DNA of 64,000 bases from Pseudomonas putida (GTDB taxonomy: Bacteria > Pseudomonadota > Gammaproteobacteria > Pseudomonadales > Pseudomonadaceae). Positions within the stretch are counted from its first letter, which is position 1. Each line of letters starts with the position of its first letter. Below the pieces are notes generated by a model that did not search any database, was not told the DNA's origin, and was given only the letters and a program-made list of their open reading frames with translations. Location of the stretch: assembly GCF_002025705.1 (NCBI RefSeq), contig NZ_CP018846.1, positions 1,107,501-1,171,500 on the forward strand, in the 5' to 3' direction. Positions 37,964-48,398 of this stretch are shown here, piece by piece. A program made the translations under genes and the position numbers.

Positions 37964-38321
37964 AAACGATCCTTGTGAGTACGACTCAACGAGCAAGGTA
38001 GGTAAGCTGTTCTGCGATCTGCTTTTAACTTGGATCAAAGCAGATGCGTCCTACTCGCGATTATGACAAATCCTACAAGGCTTAGGTGTGTCATCGTGGC
38101 GTTTTTCATGTATACGCCGACTTCCTTTCCGCTTTGTGACATGACAGGCACTTGCACAGAAGGGCGACCCGAAGCCGTGTGGCTGGGTTCCGGCTCTTAT
38201 TTCATTACAATCCAATCTTGAATTTTTTTATTAAGTCAAGAACCACCCTGTTCAAATCCTTCCGAGCGTGCTACAACCTGATTAAGCAATGATCTAGCTG
38301 CTTGATAACGAAGGGAAAAAT
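37964..38321. other. 358-base gap upstream of ihfB
   Basis: No gene is seen. The right part is AT-rich (from about 38190) and should hold the ihfB promoter. It contains CTTGA...TCAAG ends around a T-rich run (38217-38240). There is also a near match to the IHF consensus on the minus strand, TATCAAGCAGCTA (38307-38295, one mismatch to WATCAANNNNTTR), just before the ribosome site, which would suit self-control by IHF. No -35/-10 pair is convincing. Confidence 0.4.
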
Positions 38322-38618
38322 ATGACGAAGTCGGAGCTGATCGAACGTATTGTCACCCATCAGGGGCTGCTCTCGTCCAAGGACGTGGAGTTGGCCATCA
38401 AGACCATGCTTGAACAGATGTCCCAGTGCCTGGCCACCGGAGATCGCATCGAGATCCGCGGTTTCGGCAGCTTTTCCTTGCACTACCGCGCTCCGCGGGT
38501 AGGTCGCAATCCCAAGACCGGCCAGTCGGTGGAGCTCGAAGGCAAGTTCGTGCCGCATTTCAAACCAGGCAAAGAGCTGCGTGATCGGGTCAATGAAGAA
38601 GAGCACGAGCACACTTGA
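38322..38618 (+). CDS. ihfB: Integration host factor subunit beta
   Basis: This 98-residue DNA-bending protein pairs with IhfA. The HU/IHF fold is complete: [11 protein letters not shown] helix, the strand [14 protein letters not shown], the DNA-inserting arm with [10 protein letters not shown], and [11 protein letters not shown]. The ATG at 38322 follows a GAAGGG site. In P. aeruginosa this gene (himD) is the left border of the O-antigen locus, and the same holds here. It is followed 18 bases later by a LapA-domain gene. Confidence 0.96.
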   Translation: MTKSELIERIVTHQGLLSSKDVELAIKTMLEQMSQCLATGDRIEIRGFGSFSLHYRAPRVGRNPKTGQSVELEGKFVPHFKPGKELRDRVNEEEHEHT

Positions 38619-38636
38619 GTCAGAAGGAGCAGTCTG

Positions 38637-38900
38637 ATGCGTAACCTGAAGCGCGCCCTGGCGGCGTTGTTCGTGCTGCTGCTGGCGGCTGTAGTGCTGT
38701 TCTTCGTGCTGGAGAATCAGCAGGCCGTATCGCTGGTGCTCTTTGGATGGTCGGCTCCGGCCTTGCCGGTGGCGGTGCCTGTGCTGGCGGCGCTGGTGGT
38801 GGGGTTGTCTGTTGGTCCGCTGCTTGGTGCTTATGGCGTGCAGCGTAGCAAGCGCAAGATTCGCGCATCGGCACGCCAGGCGGTGCTTAATAGCAATTGA
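38637..38900 (+). CDS. LapA-domain (DUF1049) membrane protein
   Basis: This 87-residue protein has two membrane helices (about 9-27 and 40-65) and a basic C-terminal tail (QRSKRKIRASARQ). It matches the LPS-assembly protein A domain (DUF1049): VLFFVLENQQAVSLVLFGW is typical. In E. coli LapA works with LapB to control LpxC and LPS assembly; no lapB-like gene follows here, so the role is only suggested. An AAGGAG site precedes the ATG. It lies directly after ihfB, as in other pseudomonads. Confidence 0.87.
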   Translation: MRNLKRALAALFVLLLAAVVLFFVLENQQAVSLVLFGWSAPALPVAVPVLAALVVGLSVGPLLGAYGVQRSKRKIRASARQAVLNSN

Positions 38901-39002
38901 TGAAGGCGCCTACAGCTTTGCAGGAGGGCGTCACCTATGCATGCAGCCAGTGAAATGGAGTAATAGACATTCATTCAGCAGCCCGGGCGAGCGTGCAGCA
39001 CT

Positions 39003-40430
39003 ATGCAATTTCCCAGTATTTCCCATCACGGCGGCACCCGCGGCGTAACCGGGTCCTGTCATCGGCTTCATCTGGACTCAACTACCAGCCTGCTGATTGA
39101 TTGCGGCCTGGAGCAGGGTGCTGAGGTGGTCTCGGGTTCGGGGTGGCTGCCTTCCGCTTTTGAGGTCCAGGGCATCCGGGCACTGGTAATCACCCATGTG
39201 CATCTCGATCATGTCGGGCGCATCCCGGCACTGCTCGCTGCGGGTTACCGCGGTCCCATCATTTGCAGTGAACCATCGGCAAAGCTGCTGCCGTTGGTTC
39301 TGGAAGATGCCTACAAACTGACCATCAGTAGTGAACCTGCTCAGGTTGCACATTATCTCGAGTTCATCGGCAGCTTGGTAGTGCCGGTTGCCTTTGGGCA
39401 GTGGCATCCAGTGGCCGATCAGCCTGAACTGAAATGCATGATCCGTTTGCAGCGCGCCGGGCACTTGCTGGGCTCCACTTACGTGGAGTGTGACGTGGAG
39501 GTTGCAGGTAGCAATCAGCGCATTGTGTTTTCAGGTGATATTGGCCATGAAGGTAATCCGCTGCTGCGCCCGGTACAGCCACCAGAGCGGGCAGATGTAC
39601 TGGTGCTGGAAAGCACCTATGGTGATCGTCTTCATGCGGATCGAAGAGATCGCCAGCAGCAGCTGGAGCTGGTTATCGACCGTGCTCTGCAGGATCGTGG
39701 GACCATCCTTATCCCCGCTTTCAGTCTGGGTCGCACTCAGGAGTTGCTATTCGAACTCGAAGACATCCTCCATCGCAAGGCGCTGCTGGGTGATCCTGCT
39801 GTAGTGCAGGGCGACAACGCCTTTGCATGGTCACAGCTACCAGTTATCCTCGACTCGCCGCTGGCTCAGCGTATCACTGGTGCCTACCGGCAGTTGCATC
39901 ACTTCTGGAATGACGAGGCCAAGGCTCGGGTAACTCAGGGGCGCGACCCGCTGGGCTTCGGTCAGCTGGTATGCGTCGATACACATGCCCGCCACCGGCA
40001 AGTGGTTAATTATCTCAAGAGTACGGGGCGGCCAGCGATTGTCATTGCTGGCAATGGAATGTGCTCAGGTGGGAGGATTGTTGGCTATCTCAAGGCAATG
40101 CTGGCGGATCCGCGGCATGAGGTGGTATTTGTCGGCCACCAGGCCAAAGGCACCCCGGGCGCCGTGATTCAGGCTAGCGAAGGGGCGGAAGGATTTTTGC
40201 AGATTGACCTGGACGGAGGCATGTATGAGATCCGGGCGAAAGTGGTGACGCTGGGCGGGTATTCTGGGCATGCGGATCAGGCGGGGTTGGTGAGGTTCGC
40301 GCAAGGCTGCAATGCCCGGCGGGTGGCGTTGGTGCATGGGGAGGAGCGGGCGAAGCAGGCATTGGCAAAAGTGCTACGCGAATCGTTTGCGCAGGCGGGA
40401 AATGAGCTGAGCGTCACAGTTCCAGAATGA
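39003..40430 (+). CDS. MBL-fold / beta-CASP metallo-hydrolase
   Basis: This 475-residue protein has a metallo-beta-lactamase fold with a beta-CASP insert and the RNA-specificity tail seen in CPSF-73-like nucleases. Zinc motifs are HVHLDH (His-His-Asp-His), then the SGDIGHEG and ESTYGDR loops. The beta-CASP part carries IVIAGNGMCSGGRI and the C-terminal His in GGYSGHADQ. Such proteins usually cleave RNA, but the true substrate is unknown. It is the first gene of the O-antigen locus, 212 bases before wzz, in the same orientation. The ribosome site before 39003 is weak. The protein is not part of the classical O-antigen pathway. Confidence 0.87.
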   Translation: MQFPSISHHGGTRGVTGSCHRLHLDSTTSLLIDCGLEQGAEVVSGSGWLPSAFEVQGIRALVITHVHLDHVGRIPALLAAGYRGPIICSEPSAKLLPLVLEDAYKLTISSEPAQVAHYLEFIGSLVVPVAFGQWHPVADQPELKCMIRLQRAGHLLGSTYVECDVEVAGSNQRIVFSGDIGHEGNPLLRPVQPPERADVLVLESTYGDRLHADRRDRQQQLELVIDRALQDRGTILIPAFSLGRTQELLFELEDILHRKALLGDPAVVQGDNAFAWSQLPVILDSPLAQRITGAYRQLHHFWNDEAKARVTQGRDPLGFGQLVCVDTHARHRQVVNYLKSTGRPAIVIAGNGMCSGGRIVGYLKAMLADPRHEVVFVGHQAKGTPGAVIQASEGAEGFLQIDLDGGMYEIRAKVVTLGGYSGHADQAGLVRFAQGCNARRVALVHGEERAKQALAKVLRESFAQAGNELSVTVPE

Positions 40431-40642
40431 CCATTGGGCGGGAAGCGGCGGGTATGGCAAAAAGTGAGGAACTTCTATAGGTAAGGTCTCTCTACTACTG
40501 ATTAATGCGAAGTGAGTGAAAGATCGCAAGCAGATTGGCAAATTGCCGCTACGCTTGACCCGAGAGGGGCTGGGAGGGCGTTTGGCCTGGAGGTAGCCCC
40601 CTCTGTGATGCAATCAGACGGACCCAAGGAAAAAAAGACTAA
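40431..40642 (+). promoter_or_regulatory. Intergenic region upstream of wzz
   Basis: This 212-base gap before the first wzz gene probably holds the O-antigen operon promoter. TTGACC at 40555-40560 is a possible -35, but the expected -10 position reads GCGTTT, so no promoter is claimed. An AAGGA site lies at 40625. Confidence 0.3.
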
Positions 40643-41692
40643 ATGCGCAATGAACGCGAGCGCCTGAGTGGTAGCGATGAGATTGACCTGGTTGAGCTTG
40701 TGCGGGGGGTTTGGCGGCAAAAGCTTTGGATGGCGCTAGTCGCGGTACCGGTAATTGGTGTGGCTTTGGCTTATGTAATGCTCGCTGCCCCGGTGTACGA
40801 GGCGAAACTTTACATTCGGTCCCCTACTCAAAATGATATCGCGCAGCTGAATTTTGGCCGAGGGGAGGGCACAGGCCTGACCCCACTGAGCGCCAAGGAT
40901 GTATACAGCATATATATGAAGGCCCTTCAGTCTGAGGCAGTGCGCGACAAGTTCTTCCGGAATGCCTTTCTTCCCACGCTAACCCAAGATGAGCGTAAGG
41001 GGTCCCGTGACGCCTTGTATGCCCAATTCAACGGCATGCTTACGGTGGCTCAGGCGGCGAGGGATGTGCCTGATCGATATGTTATTACCGCTAGCGTTGA
41101 GGATCCGCGGTTAGCTGCAATATGGGTGTCCAACTATGCAGAAATGGCCGCAGATCGGGCGAAGGATGAGCTGTTAAGCGGTACTCGCAGTGACATATCA
41201 ATCATGGCTGACAACCTTGAGCAACAGATTCGGGCTTCGCGTGCCAGTGCCAGTAATCAGCGCGCCGACCAGATTGCGCAGCTTAATGAAGCGCTGCGGA
41301 TTGCAAAATCCATTGGCTTGGAGAAGCCGCCGATCATCTCGAACACCTTGTCCAGCGAGGTATCTGCCGGTATGGGGGGCGCTCTCACGTACATGCGCGG
41401 TGCAAAGGCGCTGGAGGCTGAAATCGCCAACCTCGAAGCTCGGTCATCAAATGATCCGTACATTCCAGGTCTACGTGAGAGGCAAGAGAAGCTCAATTTT
41501 CTGCGCAATCTGAAGATTGACCCTTCGCTGGTCGCTATGTATCAGCAGGATGGAGCGGTGTCTCCGCCGGATAAGCCGGTCAAGCCACGCAAGGTGATCA
41601 TCATGCTGCTCGCAGCGTTGGTGGGCATAGGCATGGGGGCGTGTGTAGCGATCGGTCGCGAGCTGTGGTTGAGGCGACGACCCATTGAGTGA
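40643..41692 (+). CDS. wzz: Wzz-type O-antigen chain-length regulator (first copy)
   Basis: This 349-residue inner-membrane polysaccharide co-polymerase sets the number of O-units added by Wzy. It has a membrane helix near each end (about 30-50 and 310-332), a periplasmic helical region between them, and the Pro-rich motif KPVKPRK just before the second helix, as expected for Wzz. The cytosolic N-terminus DEIDLVELVRGVWRQKLW is typical. The start at 40643 follows AAGGA by 13 bases, a long but workable spacing. A second Wzz follows after a 136-base gap. Confidence 0.88.
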   Translation: MRNERERLSGSDEIDLVELVRGVWRQKLWMALVAVPVIGVALAYVMLAAPVYEAKLYIRSPTQNDIAQLNFGRGEGTGLTPLSAKDVYSIYMKALQSEAVRDKFFRNAFLPTLTQDERKGSRDALYAQFNGMLTVAQAARDVPDRYVITASVEDPRLAAIWVSNYAEMAADRAKDELLSGTRSDISIMADNLEQQIRASRASASNQRADQIAQLNEALRIAKSIGLEKPPIISNTLSSEVSAGMGGALTYMRGAKALEAEIANLEARSSNDPYIPGLRERQEKLNFLRNLKIDPSLVAMYQQDGAVSPPDKPVKPRKVIIMLLAALVGIGMGACVAIGRELWLRRRPIE

Positions 41693-41828
41693 TTGAACTT
41701 AGCTAGCTTAAGCGGGTCGAGAGGCGTTGTTGTTGGTCACGGAAGGTGCAACAATGCGCCCTCGCCGCCGATGACATGGATAGCTGGAAGAAGGTGCAAG
41801 AAGCGCTTGCCTGCCCTGCCTGTCTTGG

Positions 41829-43241
41829 GTGATACCACCGTTAGCTTGCAGGCAAATCATTTTGAATATCGACCCTCGTGGCCCCTACGTGGCTGCTTCT
41901 GGCGAAGTAGATCTTTTCGGTCTTTTCCGTACTATCTGGCGCAGACGTGTATTCATCCTCGCAATGGGGTTGATTTTTGCGATCATTGGTGTCGCCCTGG
42001 CCTATGTCATTCCTCCAGTATATGAAGTCTCTACCACCTTGCGACCAGTTGAGCTCAATCAGCTGGATGCATTGAATCGCTCGAAAATCTACTCACTGCC
42101 CCCGACGGAAGCGTTGAAAAGGGTGGGTGCAAGGCTGGACTCCTACAATGCAAGGCTAGAGTTTTTTCGAACTAGGCCTGATCTGATCGAAGCCTTCCAG
42201 GATGACGGGCAGAGTATTGAGCAGGCTTTTCAGGAGTTCAACAATACTGCACTTAGTGTGGTTCTGGCTGACCCCAAAAAGACCGACTTGTTGAGCGAGT
42301 ATATTGGGCTAAGGATGCGTTATGGAAAAGATATCAATGGCGCGACTGTTCTCAATGAATTCGTAGATTATGCCGTTGAGCAGGAACGGATTCAGCTGTC
42401 TAGGGATGTGCAGGTCATTTTGTCCAATCGCTTGCTTGAGGTAGATTCCAAGCTTAACTCTGCTCTCTCTGAATACCGGGCAGGGAATGATGGGCGTATC
42501 GCTCGCCTCGAGGAAGATGACGCTATCAAGCGAGCACAGCTGGACGATGAGCTTAAGGCGTTGCGTGTGCAATTGAAATTGCAGCGTCAATCACGTTTGG
42601 CAGAGCTTGATGAGGCCATATCAATTGCCAGTAGCCTAGGCTTGAAGAAGCCATCTACGCCTTCACTTATGGCTGATGAAGTCTCCGCGGGTGGCAATAT
42701 CATTCGTACCGAAGTTAATGGCCGGCCGGTCCCGTTGTACTTCATGGGCACAGAGGTGCTTGAGGCTGAGCGAGCGGCCTTGCGCAAGCGTGCGTCAGAC
42801 GATTTTGTTGAGCCAAGAATCGGCCAGATTCGTAAAGAACTCATATTGCTCTCCAATAATCGAAGTGTGGAGGCTATTAAGGCGCGCGCAAACGATCAAG
42901 ATTTTCTGGAGGGCATCGAAGCTCTGAGGGTTGAGCGTGCACGCCTGCAATCCATTGATACTCAATTGCTAGGTTTGCATCTGGTTAGCATTGACCAGCG
43001 AGCGGTGGCTTCCAATATACCGATAAAGCCGCGCAAAGCATTTGTTGTGGGGATTGCAACAGTAGTCGGTCTCCTGCTAGGGGTAATCATTGCTGTCCTG
43101 CGGGCAGCTTTCAAAAGTCATGTGCGTCAAATGCGTACACTGCGGCTAGGGGATGCTGTCGCGCCCGTATTGCCTGAGGACCTTTCGCGCCAGGGCGGCG
43201 TACTGTTGTCGGAGGCTCAGTTCAGATCTTCGAATGGATGA
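41829..43241 (+). CDS. Wzz-type chain-length regulator (second, longer copy)
   Basis: This 470-residue co-polymerase has the same layout as the first: membrane helix about 44-66 (ILAMGLIFAIIGVALAYV), a long helical periplasmic part with repeated Glu/Arg/Leu-rich stretches, and the IPIKPRK motif before the second helix (about 405-430). It is about 120 residues longer than copy 1. The GTG at 41829 has no clear ribosome site; TTG at 41862, with AGG nine bases upstream, is an alternative giving 459 residues. Pseudomonas strains often carry two Wzz proteins giving long and very long chains; which one this is cannot be told. Confidence 0.85.
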   Translation: MIPPLACRQIILNIDPRGPYVAASGEVDLFGLFRTIWRRRVFILAMGLIFAIIGVALAYVIPPVYEVSTTLRPVELNQLDALNRSKIYSLPPTEALKRVGARLDSYNARLEFFRTRPDLIEAFQDDGQSIEQAFQEFNNTALSVVLADPKKTDLLSEYIGLRMRYGKDINGATVLNEFVDYAVEQERIQLSRDVQVILSNRLLEVDSKLNSALSEYRAGNDGRIARLEEDDAIKRAQLDDELKALRVQLKLQRQSRLAELDEAISIASSLGLKKPSTPSLMADEVSAGGNIIRTEVNGRPVPLYFMGTEVLEAERAALRKRASDDFVEPRIGQIRKELILLSNNRSVEAIKARANDQDFLEGIEALRVERARLQSIDTQLLGLHLVSIDQRAVASNIPIKPRKAFVVGIATVVGLLLGVIIAVLRAAFKSHVRQMRTLRLGDAVAPVLPEDLSRQGGVLLSEAQFRSSNG

Positions 43242-43510
43242 TGGTGTTTTGATGGCCTTCTGCTTGTCGGTTTCAGCGAAAACACCGATGGAATGCGGCA
43301 GCTGAACAGCCTATGATTGTGGCGCCTTTCAATTTTTGGCAGCCATCGGGCGGTCCTCCTGGCATGTCGGGCGGGCGCTTTGCGGCGGGGCGGCGAGTAC
43401 GTACTGCTGGTGGGTGGGTTCACTCGACTAACGAATGAATCACTGTAGGTTCTTTGACCCGTTATGCAAAAAAGGCGGCGGGCAGCTAAATTCAAGGTGA
43501 GTTACAAAGC
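43242..43510 (+). other. 269-base gap between the second wzz and wbpA
   Basis: No gene is seen. The sequence shows no REP and no strong hairpin. An AAGGTGAG site (43494-43501) serves wbpA. TTGACC near 43456 is a possible -35 without a matching -10. The gap is long enough for a separate promoter. Confidence 0.3.
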
Positions 43511-44821
43511 ATGACAGACAAGAATACGGTGGTTGAAAAGTTTAAAAGCCGACAGGCGTTGATTGGTATTGTCGGTCTCGGTTATGTCGGCTTGCCTCTA
43601 ATGCTGCGTTATAATGCTATCGGCTTTAACGTATTGGGCATTGATATTGATCAGGGTAAGGTGGAAAAGCTCAATCGTGGTGAGAGTTACATTGAGCATA
43701 TACCAGGATCCAGTATTAGCAAGGCGCGTCAGACCGGTTTTGAAGCGACCGTTGACTTTGAGCGTGCCAGTGAATGCGATGCGTTGATTCTTTGCGTGCC
43801 AACACCGTTGAATAAATATCGCGAGCCAGACATGAGCTTCGTGATAAATACTACTGATGCACTCAAGCCTTATATGCGCGCCGGTCAAGTGGTCTCGCTA
43901 GAGAGTACAACCTACCCAGGTACTACCGAGGAAGAGTTGCTGCCACGTGTGCAGGAAGGTGGTTTGGTAGTCGGCGAGAACATTTACCTGGTTTACTCGC
44001 CTGAGCGTGAGGACCCGGGTAACCCTAATTTTGAAACTCGCACCATTCCAAAAGTCATCGGTGGCCATACACGCGAGTGCCTTGAAGTAGGTGTCGCGCT
44101 GTATGAGCAAGCAATTGACAAAGTTGTACCTGTTACCTCGACCAAAGCTGCCGAGATGACAAAGTTGCTGGAAAATATCCATCGCGCAGTGAACATCGGC
44201 CTAGTGAACGAGATGAAGATCGTTGCCGATCGTATGGGAATCGATATTTTCGAAGTTGTCGATGCAGCGGCTACCAAGCCATTCGGTTTCACTCCGTATT
44301 ATCCTGGTCCGGGTCTGGGTGGTCACTGTATTCCCATTGATCCGTTCTATCTTACATGGAAAGCTCGAGAATATGGTTTGCATACCCGTTTCATTGAGCT
44401 TTCAGGTGAAGTGAACCAAGCAATGCCCGCCTATGTTTTGGGTAAGCTCATGGATGGCTTGAATGACAGTGGCAAGGCGTTGAAGGGTAGTCGCGTGCTG
44501 GTGCTTGGCATCGCGTACAAGAAAAACGTCGACGACATGCGCGAGTCACCTTCTGTTGAAATCATGGAGTTGATCGAGGCCAAGGGAGGTATCGTTGCTT
44601 ACAGCGATCCGCATGTTCCGGTTTTCCCTAAGATGCGCGAGCACCATTTTGATCTCAGTAGCGAAGCATTAACTGCGGAAAACCTGGCCAGCTTTGACGC
44701 TGTCGTGCTGGCAACCGATCACGACAAATTTGATTATGAATTGATCCAAGCCAAGGCTCAGCTGATTGTTGATAGTCGAGGCAAATATCGCGATGTCACA
44801 GCTAATGTAATTAAAGCGTGA
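43511..44821 (+). CDS. wbpA: UDP-N-acetyl-D-glucosamine 6-dehydrogenase WbpA
   Basis: This 436-residue NAD-dependent enzyme oxidises UDP-GlcNAc to UDP-GlcNAcA, the first step towards UDP-ManNAc3NAcA. The N-terminal NAD motif is [12 protein letters not shown] and [10 protein letters not shown] follow, the catalytic Cys lies in GGHCIPIDP, and the C-terminal domain has [13 protein letters not shown]. These match WbpA/WecC-type dehydrogenases. It begins the conserved wbpA-B-C-D-E order of P. aeruginosa O5. A terminator-like hairpin lies between it and wbpB. Confidence 0.93.
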   Translation: MTDKNTVVEKFKSRQALIGIVGLGYVGLPLMLRYNAIGFNVLGIDIDQGKVEKLNRGESYIEHIPGSSISKARQTGFEATVDFERASECDALILCVPTPLNKYREPDMSFVINTTDALKPYMRAGQVVSLESTTYPGTTEEELLPRVQEGGLVVGENIYLVYSPEREDPGNPNFETRTIPKVIGGHTRECLEVGVALYEQAIDKVVPVTSTKAAEMTKLLENIHRAVNIGLVNEMKIVADRMGIDIFEVVDAAATKPFGFTPYYPGPGLGGHCIPIDPFYLTWKAREYGLHTRFIELSGEVNQAMPAYVLGKLMDGLNDSGKALKGSRVLVLGIAYKKNVDDMRESPSVEIMELIEAKGGIVAYSDPHVPVFPKMREHHFDLSSEALTAENLASFDAVVLATDHDKFDYELIQAKAQLIVDSRGKYRDVTANVIKA

Positions 44822-44840
44822 TCGAAAGGTTTACTGTGTT

Positions 44841-45843
<1,003 letters not shown>

Positions 45844-45855
45844 TAGAGCGTAAAT

Positions 45856-45882
45856 ATTCGGGTGGTCATTGGCCACCCGAAT
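45856..45882 (+). promoter_or_regulatory. 10-bp stem-loop between wbpB and wbpC
   Basis: ATTCGGGTGG (45856-45865) and CCACCCGAAT (45873-45882) are perfect complements around a 7-base loop, beginning 13 bases after the wbpB stop. There is no T run. It may protect the wbpB mRNA 3' end or slow passage into wbpC. Confidence 0.6.
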
Positions 45883-45921
45883 CAGCGTGTAATCAATTAC
45901 ATTTACAAGGTCTACACTAGC

Positions 45922-47814
45922 TTGGCTACCATCAATCCACGCCTATCTGTCCTATCGGGTTCGCCAAAATCGACTGGGGGCATCCGCCTGGATGTTCAGG
46001 GATTGCGCGCGGTGGCTGTATTGGCTGTCATTCTCTATCACGTGAACGGGGCGTGGCTAAAGGCTGGCTTTATTGGTGTTGATGTATTTTTTGTCATATC
46101 CGGCTTTATTATTACGACTCTCCTGACAGAGCCTGGCCGCCAGGTTGACCTTTTGGCGTTTTATGTTGGTCGTGTCAAGCGTATTGTGCCGGCATATGCT
46201 GTCATGTTTACGACTGTCTGCGTGGTTTCAGCCATTCTGTTCCTTCCACCTGATTTCAGTTTTTTTTATCGAAGCCTTAAGTCTGCCGCACTTTTCTTCA
46301 GTAATCACTATTTTGCTGAGTTTGGCAGTTATTTTGCGCCCAAGGCCGAAGAGTTGCCTTTGCTGCATACATGGTCCCTGGCCATCGAAATGCAGTTTTA
46401 TATATTTTTCCCGTTACTGATTTTATTTTTGCCACGGCCCTGGCATCTTCCGGTGTTATCAGTGATTGCGCTGGTTTTGTTTGTGGGGTCGGGCATTCAG
46501 GTTTTATCGGGTCATCAGGATAAACTCTATTTTTCATTAGTAGCACGTGTGCCTGAATTCATGGTTGGGGCAATCGTAGCGATTGGCGCGCGCCATACGG
46601 CAATATCCTCACCATTGTCGGCGCTTCTCGGTGTGTTGGGCGCGGCACTGCTTATTGGCGGTTTTCTATTCATCGACAAAGGAAGCTTTCCAGGCTTTTT
46701 GTCGATAGTGCCTTGCGTTGGAACGGCCGCGATAATAATCGCGCGCCGCGGACCTATTACTGATTTGCTCTCGACGCGTGCCTTGGTTTGGCTGGGCGGT
46801 ATTTCCTACTCGCTCTACCTTTGGCATTGGCCAGTTCTAGCATTTATTCGCTATTACACGGGGCATTATGAGCTCGGTTCGGGATGGGTGGTATTGGCAC
46901 TGGTAGCATCTTTGGCGTTGGCCTGGATGTCGTATAACTTCGTCGAAGTGCCGGGGCGAAGGAAATCGAATATCGGTAAACCATTTGCTAAATGGGCTGC
47001 CGCAGCGGGTGGGATGCTTATACTTATCCTGCTCGCGCGCCATGGCAATCGGCTATTGGATTCCCCGTTGCCCGTAGAGCAAAAACGCTATGCGGACGCT
47101 GAATTGATTTGTCATGGACAACAAGTGGGGGACTGCAAGCGAGGTGCCGAAAAAGTACAGCCTTCCATCTTGGTGATTGGTGATAGCCATGCAGCCCAGC
47201 TAAATTATTTTTTTGATCAAGCTGGTACTGAACTAGGTATAGCTTATCGAGTATTGACAGCGAGTAGCTGCGTACCTATTCCAGGTTTTGACATTGAGCG
47301 ATTGCCTGAATGGGCTCGAGAACCTTGCAAAGCACAGATAGCTGCTGTGGAAGAGGCGCTGCCGCATACAGATAAACTCATAATCGCTGCCCTGTGGCAA
47401 TACCAGATGCAGAGCGCACCTTTCGTAACGGCGCTGAAGTCATTTTTAGATGATCTCGAGCGATCTGGCAAGCAAGTTATTGTCATGGGTCAGGTGCCGA
47501 TGTTCAGTTCTAATGTACAGCGTGTCAGGCGATTTCAGGAAATCGGGTTACCCGCTTCTCTTGTGTTAGGTGATGACTGGCGTATTGCCAATCGCCAGGT
47601 CGAGGCTGTGGCTGCAAGTTATAAGTCGGTGCACTACGTGGATTTCTCCAGTTCGGCTTTTTTTGCAGATGCCCCTTACGACCAGGGTGATCTGATTTAC
47701 TTGGATAATCAACATTTGAATGAGGTCGGCTCGCGTCGCTACGGGCATTTTGCTGGCGCGAAGCTACAGAGCTTGTTCGAGTCAACCCAATCTGAGGTGA
47801 GTCTTAAACAATGA
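45922..47814 (+). CDS. wbpC: O-acetyltransferase WbpC (acyltransferase 3 + SGNH)
   Basis: This protein (630 residues from TTG 45922) has the OafA layout: an N-terminal acyltransferase-3 membrane domain (about ten helices; [19 protein letters not shown] with the key His; [13 protein letters not shown]) and a C-terminal periplasmic SGNH domain (IGDSHAAQ with catalytic Ser; LDNQHLN with Asp/His). It should acetylate O-antigen sugars in the periplasm. WbpC lies in the same wbpB/wbpD interval in P. aeruginosa and is about 628 residues, which supports the TTG start; GTG at 45862 would lie inside a hairpin without a ribosome site. AAGG lies 12 bases before the TTG. The stop overlaps wbpD. Confidence 0.85.
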   Translation: MATINPRLSVLSGSPKSTGGIRLDVQGLRAVAVLAVILYHVNGAWLKAGFIGVDVFFVISGFIITTLLTEPGRQVDLLAFYVGRVKRIVPAYAVMFTTVCVVSAILFLPPDFSFFYRSLKSAALFFSNHYFAEFGSYFAPKAEELPLLHTWSLAIEMQFYIFFPLLILFLPRPWHLPVLSVIALVLFVGSGIQVLSGHQDKLYFSLVARVPEFMVGAIVAIGARHTAISSPLSALLGVLGAALLIGGFLFIDKGSFPGFLSIVPCVGTAAIIIARRGPITDLLSTRALVWLGGISYSLYLWHWPVLAFIRYYTGHYELGSGWVVLALVASLALAWMSYNFVEVPGRRKSNIGKPFAKWAAAAGGMLILILLARHGNRLLDSPLPVEQKRYADAELICHGQQVGDCKRGAEKVQPSILVIGDSHAAQLNYFFDQAGTELGIAYRVLTASSCVPIPGFDIERLPEWAREPCKAQIAAVEEALPHTDKLIIAALWQYQMQSAPFVTALKSFLDDLERSGKQVIVMGQVPMFSSNVQRVRRFQEIGLPASLVLGDDWRIANRQVEAVAASYKSVHYVDFSSSAFFADAPYDQGDLIYLDNQHLNEVGSRRYGHFAGAKLQSLFESTQSEVSLKQ

Positions 47815-48398
47815 ACCACTATCAACATCCCAGTGCGATCGTCGATGAGGGCGCCCAGATTGGTGCGGGATCGCGTGTATGGCACTTTGTGCATGTCTGC
47901 GCGGGTGCGCGCATTGGAGCAGGCGTTTCCTTGGGGCAAAACGTATTTGTCGGCAACAAGGTAGTTATCGGCGACCACTGTAAAGTGCAAAACAATGTTT
48001 CGGTCTATGATAATGTTACTCTTGAAGAGGGTGTATTCTGCGGGCCCAGCATGGTTTTTACCAATGTTTATAACCCGCGATCCTTGATTGAACGTAAAGA
48101 TCAGTATCGGGACACCTTGGTAAAGCGTGGAGCGACGCTAGGTGCAAACTGCACGGTAGTTTGCGGAGTCACTATTGGTGAATTCGCTTTCATCGGGGCG
48201 GGTGCCGTGATAAATCGTGATGTGGCTGACTATGCTCTGATGGTTGGTGTTCCTGCTCGTCAGATCGGTTGGATGAGTGAGTACGGAGAGCAGCTAGATT
48301 TACCGTTAAGCGGTGAGGCAGCGGTAACCTGTGAGCACAGCGGTGCAACGTATAAGTTGCAAGGCAATGTTATCTGCAAAATGGAAGTCGTTAAATGA
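47811..48398 (+). CDS. wbpD: UDP-2-acetamido-3-amino-glucuronate N-acetyltransferase WbpD
   Basis: This 195-residue left-handed beta-helix acetyltransferase puts the 3-N-acetyl group on UDP-GlcNAc(3NH2)A. Hexapeptide repeats run from about residue 10 to 150 ([43 protein letters not shown]). YNPRS and the trimer contacts are in place. The ATG overlaps the wbpC stop, and the gene overlaps wbpE by four bases, so translation is coupled along the row. Confidence 0.92.
   Translation: MNHYQHPSAIVDEGAQIGAGSRVWHFVHVCAGARIGAGVSLGQNVFVGNKVVIGDHCKVQNNVSVYDNVTLEEGVFCGPSMVFTNVYNPRSLIERKDQYRDTLVKRGATLGANCTVVCGVTIGEFAFIGAGAVINRDVADYALMVGVPARQIGWMSEYGEQLDLPLSGEAAVTCEHSGATYKLQGNVICKMEVVK

Noticed and set aside
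40536..40548. TTGGCAAATTGCC as a sigma54 promoter before wzz
   Set aside because: The GG and GC elements are two bases too close for a -24/-12 promoter.
40663..40680. TGGTAGCGATG resembling the ops/JUMPstart element of enteric O-antigen operons
   Set aside because: It lies inside the wzz coding sequence, matches only the GGTAGCG core, and Pseudomonas O-antigen loci are not known to use ops in this way.
41693..41828. Short reading frame between the two wzz genes as a broken gene
   Set aside because: It overlaps the start of the second wzz in another frame and shows no family similarity; a simple spacer is more likely.
45862..45921. GTG 45862 as the wbpC start
   Set aside because: It falls inside a 10-bp stem-loop, has no ribosome site, and would add 20 residues not expected for WbpC.
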